A model generated the notes under the pieces. The model was not told the origin of the DNA and did no database searches. It saw nothing but the letters and a program-made list of their open reading frames with translations. From positions 3,658,001-3,722,000 of the forward strand of contig NZ_CP049857.1 in assembly GCF_011299555.1 (NCBI RefSeq): a stretch of DNA of 64,000 nt. The letters are read 5' to 3'. Position numbers and translations under genes: made by a program. The DNA is from Dysgonomonas sp. HDW5A. GTDB lineage: Bacteria > Bacteroidota > Bacteroidia > Bacteroidales > Dysgonomonadaceae. Below, in pieces: positions 1 to 11,557 of this stretch; position 1 is the stretch's first letter; each line of letters starts with the position of its first letter.

Positions 1-2248
<2,248 letters not shown>

Positions 2249-5200
2249 TTATTGCATATCTAAACCATCGAACCAAAGTCCGTTAAGATTTTCTCCGCTG
2301 ATCACTACCCTGTAATGACCCGCATTGATATAAGCTCCCGTAGTAGTGCTTACCATACGCCATTTTTCGGGAGCAGACGGAAATTGTATATTATCTTCCC
2401 GCATCACCCTGTCATCCGAAGCCAATACTTGAATTTTAGCAACGATAGGTTCTTTAGTCACGTTCATATACTTGAAACGGAGGGCGTAAACTCCGGCTAA
2501 TCCCGGTGAGATAGTCCATGTAATGCTGTGTTCGCCTTTTTGTTCTATCTTCATCCCGTCTTTTTTACGATGGTTCACTTTTGCCCATCCTTTACCTTTG
2601 GTAATGGCTTCTTGTGCTCCGTAAGCAATTTCGGGGCGAAGATTTGGTTCCTCTATCCAATCGATCTGAGGAACGGCTACTATCGGTTTATTTCCACTGA
2701 CAGTAATAGTCTGATTTTTAGGATATGATTTCTTCACAAAACCGGTATCTTCCTTGATATAAATATCAGCATTGTCGGTCAGGCTGAAACTGATCTCGTT
2801 AGAACCTTTGTTCGGAATTATATATTCTGCTCCGTATAATAACGGAGGAAGTGTTTTGAACTCCTTGCCTGTATCCAACCACGATTTTTGCGTACCTCCT
2901 TTTATATCAGTAATCAGTTGAGGCGATTGTGGTGCAGGTTTGATACTTTGATTTGTAGATGCGATAGCAACAGCCGAAAGAATGGCTTGCCCTGCGGTTG
3001 TATTCGGAAAAGATATTTCGAGTAATCCGTTTTTAGCCGAGGCTTTTACTGTCTTTTTCAGTAATCGGTCGTGTCCTGCCTCTTTCCAAATATCCAGATT
3101 TTTTAATACGGTGTCTCCACTTATTGCCACATCAAAGATTCGGTAGCCTTCACAATCCATGCTTCTATCTGTACCCCACCAAGGTTCTATAAAATACATC
3201 TCTACCAGATATTCGCCATCGGGTAGGGGGAACTGGTATTTCAGTTTGTCCCGACCATATCGGAAGGTCTGAAACAACTCCCAATCCTTAGTACCCTCAA
3301 TCGGGTCTTTTGTAACTCGTTGAGAGGCCAAAAAGTTAGGCAAGCTACCAAATTGGTCAGTCCACGAAAGTGAACCCCAGTAATTTCCGTCTTTCTTATG
3401 AACATCGGCAGCCCAAAGGTTTCCGTTTTCATCCATGAAGTCACCCCCTCCGCAGTTGACACGGTATATATAATTATATCCTTTTTGTGGTAAGGTTTGA
3501 TTAACTAGATTCTTATATAGCTTGCCAAAATCGGGCGATTGAGGCAGGTTCTCCATAATAATATAATCCTCTGCAACGGCTTTCCCGTCAACATAGCCAA
3601 CAGCATACAGTACATTATACCGAATGTCCGCATTATCCCATTGAAAGTGCGTACCTATTCCTCCTCTGGTACGTTTGCCGAGCGAAACTGATTTCACATC
3701 GTTGAAAAGCTCCACTTCGTCACAATTTGAATATACGATGATACCGTCTTTCTTGCCTGTTTCCGTCCAGCGATTATTCCAAGTATGCGAAACCAGATAA
3801 ACCATCGGTGATTCTTCTTTCGATATATAATTAGAGCGGTACATGTAATACACATCCAAAGGTTCTTCCCACGGAGTAACTAATCCTTTGTAGTTGAAAG
3901 GTCCTATGCGGTCTATATCGCGGAAGCCCTCTTCATTTTGTATTCTACCTGGGTTGTCGTGCGAATTGTATATCCATTGGAACTGCCCGCAAACGCTGTC
4001 TTTGGCCTGTTCTGCCAGGCGGATTTTCATTTCCATGAGTTGTGTCATTCTATCTTCGCTGAAAATTCCGTCTTGTTTGAAACCGCCTTCGGTATGTAAT
4101 CCTATACTTCTCCATGCACCGTATTCACCGTTTAGGAGTTGTTCTTTTTTGCTGAGTTCTTTAGCGTATTTGTAAGGATCGCCTCCATAAGTTCCCGACC
4201 AGTTTTGCACTACATTCCAGTCTGTTCCCGTACCTCCGTTACAGGTTGTAACCAAGCGTTGTGAAGGTGAAGTGGGATCCATTTCACGTATAATTTCAGT
4301 ACACTCTTTGGCAAAATCTTCGGGCAGTGTGCTTTCGTTTTGTAATCCCCACAAAATGACCGAAGGGCACGAACGTCTTTCTTTTACCCATTCGCGAAGA
4401 TTGTTCTTAAAGTTCTCTCTGAATTCGGGTGTGTCGTACCATACGTGGGCAGATAATTGTGTCCAGAAAAGCATTCCTGTTTTATCCCATATATTCTGAT
4501 AGATAAGGTTATGAGGTTGATGTGCATCCCGAAAAGCATTAAATCCCGCAGCTTTCATCTGGCTTATACGTGATAGTATCTGCTCTTCGCTAAAAGCGTG
4601 GCTATTTCCCAGCATATGTTCGTATTCGCAAACACCATTCAGGAATACAGGCTTGCCATTGAGGTAGAAACGTTGATCGCCATCGGTACGATAAACAGGC
4701 CACGACACCCAACGGAAACCGTAGGCGGTTGTCTCCTGATCGATGGTTTTCCCGTCTTCTTTTATCATAGTTATCAACTTGTAGAGATACGGATTTTCGG
4801 TATCCCACAAATGCGGATTCTCGATGTCTTTACTCTTTTGGCTGATGGTCTTTATTTTGTTGGGTTTTAAGGTTACTTTATCCGTAATGCGTTCTATTTG
4901 AATGCCGTCTTTGTCGACCAGTTTTTGAATGACTTCAAAAGTCCGTTTTTTTGAACTGTAGTTTTTGACTTCGGTATTTACGTTCAACGTAAATATCTTT
5001 TTATCCTTGTCTGTTGGTTCGTTATTCCACGCATGCACACCGAAAGGCTCTATCCGTACTTCGTCAGTAACAACCAATGTAACAGGTCTGAAAATACCCA
5101 TCGGTTGAGAACCTTCCGAAAAACCCCATTCGGACGAACATCCCCCACATACCCATGGCGAATCGGAAATCATAGGTGGATGGTCTGCTTGAACCGCCAA

Positions 5201-6700
5201 TATATTGGGGCGGTCAAAGTCAACAGCATCCGTTACATCTAAAGTGAATGTGGTACGCCCACCTGCATGATAACCAACCTTTTTACCGTTAACAAATACT
5301 GTAGCATACGAACCCACACCTTCAAAATATAGAAAGTATCTTTTATTTTCGCCTTGCTTTTCTACATTGAACTCTTTTCTGTACCACGCATACCCATGCT
5401 TATTTCCATGTTTTAAGCGTCTGATACCTTCGTATTTGTCCCAATTGTGAGGAACACTTACCCGTTCCCATTGAGTATCGTTATAAAGTGGATTTTCGAA
5501 CCCTTTGTGGGCATCTTTGTCTGTCTCATTTACGCTAGTTTTCCAACCCTCATTCAACGAAAATTCTTTTCTGAAGGTTTCTTTATCAGGTTTAGGAAAT
5601 CGGAGGAGGCTCTTGCCCATATCTTTCGAGGTAGCAACAGCTATTCCCCGTTGGTCGTTTTCATTTACTCCGCAATAGAAATGATACACCGTTCCGTTCC
5701 ATTTTACGACATACGATTTATGTGCAAACAGGTTATCGTATTTTTCGGAAGGTATAATCAAATCGTCACCGTCCCAATCTGTCCAGTTGACTAAATCGTA
5801 CGAACAGGCAAAGGTGTTGAATGCTTTATAAGGGCGGTCTTTGCGGAATGCACTGAAATAGAACATCACATATACATCACCTATTTTTTGAATCACTCCA
5901 TCGCCTGTAATTCCTTCTTCGTGGTTTACAATGGGATTACCTTTGTAGCGTTTCCAGTTAACCATATCCTTTGACAAGGCAATGCCGATGCGTTCGGCTT
6001 TTACGTTGTTGGTAGGGTTGACACCACCCGCATTGTAATACATTACGAAAGGATAGCCCAACGTTTTGTTCTTATCCCAAATAACCGACGATTTGTATTG
6101 TGTGATATTTTCCCACCAACCTTTATCGGGGTTGAGAGGCGAAAGAACAGGTTTGTCTAAGTACTTCCATTCGTGAGCTTGGGTTATATCTCCGGGGGTG
6201 TAGGCAATGCCCTCTTCGAGCCTGCCTTGTTCGTACCCGCGACCTGTTCCTCCAAAGTACGACATCCAGTATTTATTATCGAATTTCTGAGGTTTGTAGC
6301 TTCCGCTCCACTCATAATCTATCAGGGCAATGTATCCGCCCCGTTGATTTTCGTCCCATCTGCCGCTTCCTGCTTTAGGGAATGACATTATCCGTCCAAG
6401 TGTTTTCCATTGTAGCAGGTCGTCACTTTCGGCAAGCCATGTTTCATAGCCACGTCCGTCTTTTCCTGATTTTCCGTTATAAACGAGGTATGACATATAC
6501 CATCTGCCATTTTCCCGAAAAACAGTTGGACAATCCATTTTGTGCTTATTATCCGAAGGAGCAAGCACCAGCCCATATTTGAAGGGTGTTTTTACTTCTT
6601 CATATATTTTTCGCATTACATCTTTGGTAACTGTCTTTTGTGCCGACAGCAACGATATAGCGGTAATACACAGCAGCATGGTAACGAATGTTTTTTTCAT
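2249..6700 (-). CDS. GH137 propeller - GH2 - malectin multidomain glycosidase
   Basis: This protein of about 1483 residues starts at ATG 6700, followed by a signal peptide (MKKTFVTMLLCITAISLLSAQ); an in-frame TTG six codons upstream lies at the end of the preceding gene and is unlikely. Residues 30-375 are a five-bladed propeller (MDCPTVFRENGRWYMSYLVY) as in GH137. Residues about 385-930 are GH2, with acid/base Glu789 in WGLQNES and nucleophile Glu859 in LLNGEYGAW. Residues about 1075-1240 are a malectin-type module (YRVNCGGGDFMDENG), and the last about 100 residues look like a CBM35-type sandwich. The known Bacteroides RG-II enzyme with a GH137 beta-L-arabinofuranosidase fused to a GH2 beta-glucuronidase has the same order, so cleavage at two points of an RG-II side chain is inferred. 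It lies 14 bp after the GH138-like gene, the same adjacency as in B. thetaiotaomicron. Confidence 0.8.
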   Translation of the reverse strand: MKKTFVTMLLCITAISLLSAQKTVTKDVMRKIYEEVKTPFKYGLVLAPSDNKHKMDCPTVFRENGRWYMSYLVYNGKSGKDGRGYETWLAESDDLLQWKTLGRIMSFPKAGSGRWDENQRGGYIALIDYEWSGSYKPQKFDNKYWMSYFGGTGRGYEQGRLEEGIAYTPGDITQAHEWKYLDKPVLSPLNPDKGWWENITQYKSSVIWDKNKTLGYPFVMYYNAGGVNPTNNVKAERIGIALSKDMVNWKRYKGNPIVNHEEGITGDGVIQKIGDVYVMFYFSAFRKDRPYKAFNTFACSYDLVNWTDWDGDDLIIPSEKYDNLFAHKSYVVKWNGTVYHFYCGVNENDQRGIAVATSKDMGKSLLRFPKPDKETFRKEFSLNEGWKTSVNETDKDAHKGFENPLYNDTQWERVSVPHNWDKYEGIRRLKHGNKHGYAWYRKEFNVEKQGENKRYFLYFEGVGSYATVFVNGKKVGYHAGGRTTFTLDVTDAVDFDRPNILAVQADHPPMISDSPWVCGGCSSEWGFSEGSQPMGIFRPVTLVVTDEVRIEPFGVHAWNNEPTDKDKKIFTLNVNTEVKNYSSKKRTFEVIQKLVDKDGIQIERITDKVTLKPNKIKTISQKSKDIENPHLWDTENPYLYKLITMIKEDGKTIDQETTAYGFRWVSWPVYRTDGDQRFYLNGKPVFLNGVCEYEHMLGNSHAFSEEQILSRISQMKAAGFNAFRDAHQPHNLIYQNIWDKTGMLFWTQLSAHVWYDTPEFRENFKNNLREWVKERRSCPSVILWGLQNESTLPEDFAKECTEIIREMDPTSPSQRLVTTCNGGTGTDWNVVQNWSGTYGGDPYKYAKELSKKEQLLNGEYGAWRSIGLHTEGGFKQDGIFSEDRMTQLMEMKIRLAEQAKDSVCGQFQWIYNSHDNPGRIQNEEGFRDIDRIGPFNYKGLVTPWEEPLDVYYMYRSNYISKEESPMVYLVSHTWNNRWTETGKKDGIIVYSNCDEVELFNDVKSVSLGKRTRGGIGTHFQWDNADIRYNVLYAVGYVDGKAVAEDYIIMENLPQSPDFGKLYKNLVNQTLPQKGYNYIYRVNCGGGDFMDENGNLWAADVHKKDGNYWGSLSWTDQFGSLPNFLASQRVTKDPIEGTKDWELFQTFRYGRDKLKYQFPLPDGEYLVEMYFIEPWWGTDRSMDCEGYRIFDVAISGDTVLKNLDIWKEAGHDRLLKKTVKASAKNGLLEISFPNTTAGQAILSAVAIASTNQSIKPAPQSPQLITDIKGGTQKSWLDTGKEFKTLPPLLYGAEYIIPNKGSNEISFSLTDNADIYIKEDTGFVKKSYPKNQTITVSGNKPIVAVPQIDWIEEPNLRPEIAYGAQEAITKGKGWAKVNHRKKDGMKIEQKGEHSITWTISPGLAGVYALRFKYMNVTKEPIVAKIQVLASDDRVMREDNIQFPSAPEKWRMVSTTTGAYINAGHYRVVISGENLNGLWFDGLDMQ

Positions 6701-6714
6701 GGTAGTGTAATTTA

Positions 6715-9393
6715 TCAATAAAATAGCCAGTCGATTTTGCTCGATGCATCTTGACCTCCAAATCCTGCGTTGTGAGGGGCTATTTTTTGATTTGCATCAA
6801 TAAATCCGAAAATCAGTAAAGCTCCTTTCCCCAGATTCAGCGTATTTTTTCCGGCAGGAAAAGTATAGGTGTGAATATTCACTGAGCCTCTGCCCGGAAT
6901 GTCTAAAGCATTGGCTATTTTCACATCTCCTTGTCCATACTGATTGGCACTGGCATCAGTTTCCAATGTAGGAGCTTTGGCATATTCTTTACGTTCAGTA
7001 TTCAGATATCCTACTAGTAGGCTGACAGGCTTTTGGCTCTCGAAAGATATAGTTGTACCTTGTTCGGCTTGTTTATCCTGACTAAAACGGATGGGTCTCA
7101 TATTTTTCAGTTCAGGAGAAAAATCTCCGATTACAAAATCTTTGTCCGAAAAAACTTTTTCGCCTTTTTTGATCGTATAAGCAATGCCGTCCTTATTGTC
7201 TAATTTCACTTCAACAGGTTTTAATACATCAAAAGTCTGATTGTCAGAATTTCCATTCTTTTTGATAAACTCTACATTTTTCTTGAAGTTTGCCAATTCC
7301 GCCTGATAATGAGGAAGCAATTCTTCCCATGTTTTGTTTTTCGCATCATCGCCACCAATCGGAATACGGCGTTGAGCCGTTTGCATACTATTTGCATACA
7401 GGTAGGTATCTTTTGTTAGATTTACCAATTGCTGATAATATTCCAGACTTTTTTCGATATGAGGAATCGCCTTTTCCAGATCAGTAATTTTATTAGAATG
7501 TGTATATTGAAGTATCAGCATGGCAGCCTTTACCTTCTCGGAGAAGAAGTTGGCAAATTCCTGATAACAATACATATCGTTTTTTATACGATTAAATTCT
7601 TCTTTATTTTTTCCTATTTTAGATGCAGCTTTGTCTATGGCAGCAACGGCAGCATTGCCATGTGCAACAGCTTCCGATATAAGTTGAGGAGGAGTTTCGC
7701 CCACATGAGGCTGTTTGTTCCATTCCTTGTTCATATAATCGATTAGCAATTCACCTTCGGGTCCGCACGATTCGTGAAATCCGGGATATACTTTCCATTT
7801 AGCAGGATTTACTAATTGGCTCAGGAACATCCCCAATAATAAGGTTTGCCTGTTTCCTTCGGTGATTCCGAATTTGCGAAGTAATTTAGGAGCTATTTCT
7901 CCCGATTGCTCATAAGCTTCGAGTATGTCTTTTCCAGCTTCGCCACAATCGTACATATTGCCGATTTGTTTTGTCCAGTAGTTGATTTCATCGTTTCGGT
8001 CTCTGTTTCCATTCCACGCATAACGTGCCCACGCTTGATACCAGATCCAGTCTCTTTCTATTTCTTTTAAACGAGGATCGCTTTTGTCGGCGGTATAAGG
8101 CCAATCCCAATAAGAAGCTTGCGGATAAATATGAACTGCATTTGCCCCATGTACATTGTGCATGGCATGAACCACTTTCTGAATAAAATCAGGCGATCCC
8201 CAGCGGAAAGGCTCCAGATTAGCCAAAATATGTACATTTGAGATATGTACCGATCCCAAACTGCTAAGGTCGGTATGTATCTTAGACCACGAACCACGTG
8301 GTTCGTATGTTGTCAACGATTCACCATTGTATTTGTGCATGGTGTATAGGTTCTTGTAAAGGGGTAGGGAAGCCTCCATCACCATTTTAGCATCAGTATC
8401 GTGTGCCCTTAAAACTATCGGAGGGAGATCAGTCGTTCCCAATTTGGCTAATCCGTCTTGTACTCCCGGGATAATTGTTTTAGTGAACCATTCTAGGTCG
8501 TCTTCGTATGTATCCATCGCTTCTCCCAAGCAAACTAATAGTCCGACATTGGGATATTTTTCTATAAATGCAGCTACCGATTTCCGTGTATAATCCGATA
8601 TAAGAGGAGTAATAGGGCGGCTTCTGTCTTGTGTTTTAATGCCGTGATGTTCGGCGAAAGGTTTTGATACTAAGATATTGTAAAACATTTGTATGACCCA
8701 GATACCTCTTTTATCTGCTTCTTCTGTGAGGAATGCGAACATATCTTCATTCATCTTGAATGTTTTATCGTCAACCTCTACAGCATACGGATAATCGTCC
8801 AATTTCACTAAAGAGGCAAAGGGATGTCCGTTCCATAAGTATAAAGAGTTCATTTTATTGTCAACCATCATATCCAGATATTCAATCCATAAAGCTTTAT
8901 CATAGAACCAAGGGAAAGTTTCGGGAGTATAAGGATATTCGTATACAGTTCTGTCGGGCAGATAATACGGTTTTTGTACACCTACACACGAACCCCGAAG
9001 AACCATTTCGGGGTTATCGGTGATGTTGAAATTAGCAGGTAACTTTTTCTCTTCTTTGATTTGTTTTATCAGTTCAATACAACCGTACAGTGTGCCCGAA
9101 GCATCATTTCCTTTAATGTGAATAGAGCCGTTTTCGGATTTAATTGTGTATCCTTCTTTTGCCAGTGAATCGGTTTTATTCTCGCTGATGGTAATAACGT
9201 GACTGTCTTTATTATCGTTTACAGTTTTAATATAAACTGTATATTTAGCTTGTTCTAGAGCCGATTTTAATTTATCAATACCAAAGGTTACACGGGTTGA
9301 AGGATTCTCTTCAACTATGATTGTTACTTTTTCCGTTGAACACGAAATAAATAGAATCATACAAAGAACTGCAAATATTAATTTGTGCTTCAT
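6715..9393 (-). CDS. GH138-like lipoprotein (putative alpha-D-galacturonidase)
   Basis: The 892-residue product begins with a lipoprotein signal (MKHKLIFAVLCMILFISCS), so it should be anchored by Cys19. An alpha/beta domain (about 25-125, GIDKLKSALEQAKY, DASGTLYGCIELI) resembles the N-terminal domains of GH20/GH67 enzymes. A TIM barrel follows (about 135-500, WIEYLDMMVDNKMNSLYLWNGHP), then a helical region (about 500-720) and a C-terminal beta-sandwich. This layout and the position beside the GH137-GH2 gene fit GH138, which removes galacturonic acid from RG-II chain A. I recognise the architecture and context rather than a diagnostic motif, so another uncharacterised barrel family remains possible. 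A short palindrome sits about 20 bp before the start. It ends 14 bp before the next gene. Confidence 0.6.
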   Translation of the reverse strand: MKHKLIFAVLCMILFISCSTEKVTIIVEENPSTRVTFGIDKLKSALEQAKYTVYIKTVNDNKDSHVITISENKTDSLAKEGYTIKSENGSIHIKGNDASGTLYGCIELIKQIKEEKKLPANFNITDNPEMVLRGSCVGVQKPYYLPDRTVYEYPYTPETFPWFYDKALWIEYLDMMVDNKMNSLYLWNGHPFASLVKLDDYPYAVEVDDKTFKMNEDMFAFLTEEADKRGIWVIQMFYNILVSKPFAEHHGIKTQDRSRPITPLISDYTRKSVAAFIEKYPNVGLLVCLGEAMDTYEDDLEWFTKTIIPGVQDGLAKLGTTDLPPIVLRAHDTDAKMVMEASLPLYKNLYTMHKYNGESLTTYEPRGSWSKIHTDLSSLGSVHISNVHILANLEPFRWGSPDFIQKVVHAMHNVHGANAVHIYPQASYWDWPYTADKSDPRLKEIERDWIWYQAWARYAWNGNRDRNDEINYWTKQIGNMYDCGEAGKDILEAYEQSGEIAPKLLRKFGITEGNRQTLLLGMFLSQLVNPAKWKVYPGFHESCGPEGELLIDYMNKEWNKQPHVGETPPQLISEAVAHGNAAVAAIDKAASKIGKNKEEFNRIKNDMYCYQEFANFFSEKVKAAMLILQYTHSNKITDLEKAIPHIEKSLEYYQQLVNLTKDTYLYANSMQTAQRRIPIGGDDAKNKTWEELLPHYQAELANFKKNVEFIKKNGNSDNQTFDVLKPVEVKLDNKDGIAYTIKKGEKVFSDKDFVIGDFSPELKNMRPIRFSQDKQAEQGTTISFESQKPVSLLVGYLNTERKEYAKAPTLETDASANQYGQGDVKIANALDIPGRGSVNIHTYTFPAGKNTLNLGKGALLIFGFIDANQKIAPHNAGFGGQDASSKIDWLFY

Positions 9394-9413
9394 AATTTAT
9401 AAATTTAGGGTAG

Positions 9414-9426
9414 GGGTCGCAGACCC
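9414..9426. repeat. Short intergenic palindrome GGGTC-GCA-GACCC
   Basis: Five-base arms flank a 3-base centre, 21 bp before the GH138-like start codon. It is one diverged member of the GGTCTnAGACC-type palindromes scattered between genes of this window. Confidence 0.5.
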
Positions 9427-9504
9427 AGTTATTATTTGAGCTAATGCGATATTTAATATAAAAGTTAAAAGTTATAACTAGCTATAAGTGTTTTACTAAC
9501 CAAA

Positions 9505-9528
9505 GCAATAAAAAGGTCTGAGACCTTA
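9505..9528 (-). repeat. Palindrome at GH127 stop codon, T-rich flank
   Basis: On the minus strand the stop TAA of the GH127 gene runs straight into AAGGTCTCAGACCTT followed by TTTATTGC. The 6-7 bp arms and T-run give a small stem that could act as a weak terminator or attenuator. The same form, including the TTTTTATTGC flank, recurs at 50,662-50,684 after the aldo/keto reductase gene. Confidence 0.6.
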
Positions 9529-11553
9529 TCTTTTTAAATTCATCCAGACAGTCATATCTGATTTTCCTCTGTTTCCCCACGCATAATAAGGAATCAGTTT
9601 TATCGAATTGAGCTTTTCTATGGGAGAAACTTCACGATACAGTGTGTTGCTCCAATTATTATCTTCGATATACGCTTGTCCTTCTAAAGCCATGAATTTA
9701 TTGTTATCGATATTCATTTGAATAGGAGCAAGCTTAATATCAGAAGGAATAACCACTTGAAATATATCTTGTTTCGATAAGTCGCTACTTTCCAGACAAT
9801 ATACAACAGGGCCTCTTTTAACAGCAATCTGATTGCGTGTTTCTTCCACCAACGGATTGGTTTCTATTAATTTGGCTTCCATAGGTAAGTTTAATTCTAC
9901 TTTGTCACCGTCTTTCCAGGTTCTGTTTATTTGAGCGTAAGAACCCGATGTAATATTAGCTTCTTGTTTCTGCCCATTGACAGATATTGTTGCTCCTTTA
10001 CACCATCCGGGAATACGCATCGAAAGTATAAATGATTTCTTTGGAGCTTTATCAATGGTTAATAAAACTTCCCCATCCCAAGGATAATCAGTAGTTTGAG
10101 TCACTTGGATGTTTTCGCCGTTTTTTAGATTGGTTTTTAATTGGCTTCCTCCATAAAGGTTTACATATAATCCGTCTTCCGAAAGATTATAGACATAATT
10201 TTGTACTTCGGATATAGTTCTCACCGTATTTGGAGGGCAGCAATTAGATAAGGCTATGTAAGGAATCCTACCACCTGCCCAGCGCATGGTATACGGAAAT
10301 TTATCGGAAACTGCCAATGGATTTGTATAGCAAAAGTCAAGGCCATTGAGACTCACGCCCGATAAAATACTATTATAAAGAGTCAGCTCCACAATATCCG
10401 CATATTTAGCTTCCCCTGTGAGTTGAAGCATTCGCCAGTTCCAAAGTAGATTACCTATATTGGCACACGTTTCGTTGTGTGCCGTTATATTAGGTAGTTG
10501 ATAGTCTCTACCGTATGATTGGTGTGTTTTTTGTACAACAGAAGGCTCATAAGATGTTCCGTTGGGAGATACTCCATCGTAAAGAGCACCGCAAGCTCCC
10601 GTGATGTATATTTTGGTATTCACCATATTGTCCCAGATCAAATTCAAAGGACGAAGTAATGATGTGTCTCCCGTCTCTGCATATACGTCTGCTACGCCTG
10701 CATACAGATAGTTTGCACGCACGGCGTGCCCAATCGCTTTGGTTTGTTGGCGGAACGGAATTCGATCCTGATTGTCGTCTGTACCGTTTTCCATCAATCC
10801 TCTGATATCAATAAGGCTCTTCGATAATTCCAGGTATTTTGGATCACGAGTAGTGCGGTACATTTCTACCACACCCATATAATGTGAAGGGCAAATTGCA
10901 TTGCGAGCCAATTCAGGCGATGCCGTTTTATAGAAATTATAGAGATAATCGGTTGCTTTGACAGCTACATCCAATAAGCTGCGCTTTCCTGTAACCCGAT
11001 AGTGGAGGCAGGCCATAGTCATTAGGTGTCCCATGTTGTAAGTCTCGAAGTTTAATCGGTCATCGAAAGCTTTTGCTTTTTGACCGTTTTTACGTTCTTC
11101 GATCATAACGGGTGTATGGATATATCCGTCTTCACGTTGCGATTTAGCAATAACAGGGATAATCTTGTCCATCAATGCCATCAGGTTTTTATCTCCTGTG
11201 GTAGCATATAAACTTACCAAGCTTTCGAATGCTTTGTAGAAATCGCCATCGTGGAATGGAGGACCCACGTGCGATCCGGTATCTAATCGGGCTGCAATTT
11301 CGAAATTTTTAAATGAATGGCTGATACTTTCATCCATATATGTTTTCATCAATTCGGGAGACATCGATTGTTTGCAGATTTCAAAGCGATCTGCCCAAAA
11401 TCCGTTTGTCCAATGAACATCACTCATACCCACACCCGAAAGTTTGGCATAAGGACTTTGAGTGGTATTTACCAGACTTTTATTTTGAGCGACTAAGGTG
11501 AAAGTACCACTCAAAAATAGTGCGGATAAAAATATATAGCTTAATTTTCTCAT
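9526..11553 (-). CDS. GH127 family glycosidase (beta-L-arabinofuranosidase / aceric acid hydrolase type)
   Basis: The 675-residue protein has a signal peptide (MRKLSYIFLSALFLSGTFTLVAQ) and a full (alpha/alpha)6-barrel of the former DUF1680 family, starting at DVHWTNGFWADRFE. GH127 enzymes are cysteine glycosidases with a Zn site made of one Glu and several Cys; here HNETCANIG (about residue 361) and ALSNCCPPN (about 438) provide the Glu and the Cys pair. A beta-sandwich ends the protein. Within RG-II loci a GH127 member has been assigned to aceric acid, others to beta-L-arabinofuranose; the sequence alone does not decide between them. It follows the GH78 gene by only 4 bp, with GH141 next upstream, the same GH78-GH141-GH127 grouping as in B. 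thetaiotaomicron. Confidence 0.85.
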   Translation of the reverse strand: MRKLSYIFLSALFLSGTFTLVAQNKSLVNTTQSPYAKLSGVGMSDVHWTNGFWADRFEICKQSMSPELMKTYMDESISHSFKNFEIAARLDTGSHVGPPFHDGDFYKAFESLVSLYATTGDKNLMALMDKIIPVIAKSQREDGYIHTPVMIEERKNGQKAKAFDDRLNFETYNMGHLMTMACLHYRVTGKRSLLDVAVKATDYLYNFYKTASPELARNAICPSHYMGVVEMYRTTRDPKYLELSKSLIDIRGLMENGTDDNQDRIPFRQQTKAIGHAVRANYLYAGVADVYAETGDTSLLRPLNLIWDNMVNTKIYITGACGALYDGVSPNGTSYEPSVVQKTHQSYGRDYQLPNITAHNETCANIGNLLWNWRMLQLTGEAKYADIVELTLYNSILSGVSLNGLDFCYTNPLAVSDKFPYTMRWAGGRIPYIALSNCCPPNTVRTISEVQNYVYNLSEDGLYVNLYGGSQLKTNLKNGENIQVTQTTDYPWDGEVLLTIDKAPKKSFILSMRIPGWCKGATISVNGQKQEANITSGSYAQINRTWKDGDKVELNLPMEAKLIETNPLVEETRNQIAVKRGPVVYCLESSDLSKQDIFQVVIPSDIKLAPIQMNIDNNKFMALEGQAYIEDNNWSNTLYREVSPIEKLNSIKLIPYYAWGNRGKSDMTVWMNLKR

Positions 11554-11557
11554 TCTC

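Noticed and set aside
9505-9528. Listing the short palindromes as full intrinsic terminators
   Set aside because: Stems are only 5-7 bp, most copies lack a T-run, and several lie just before start codons, where a terminator would make little sense.
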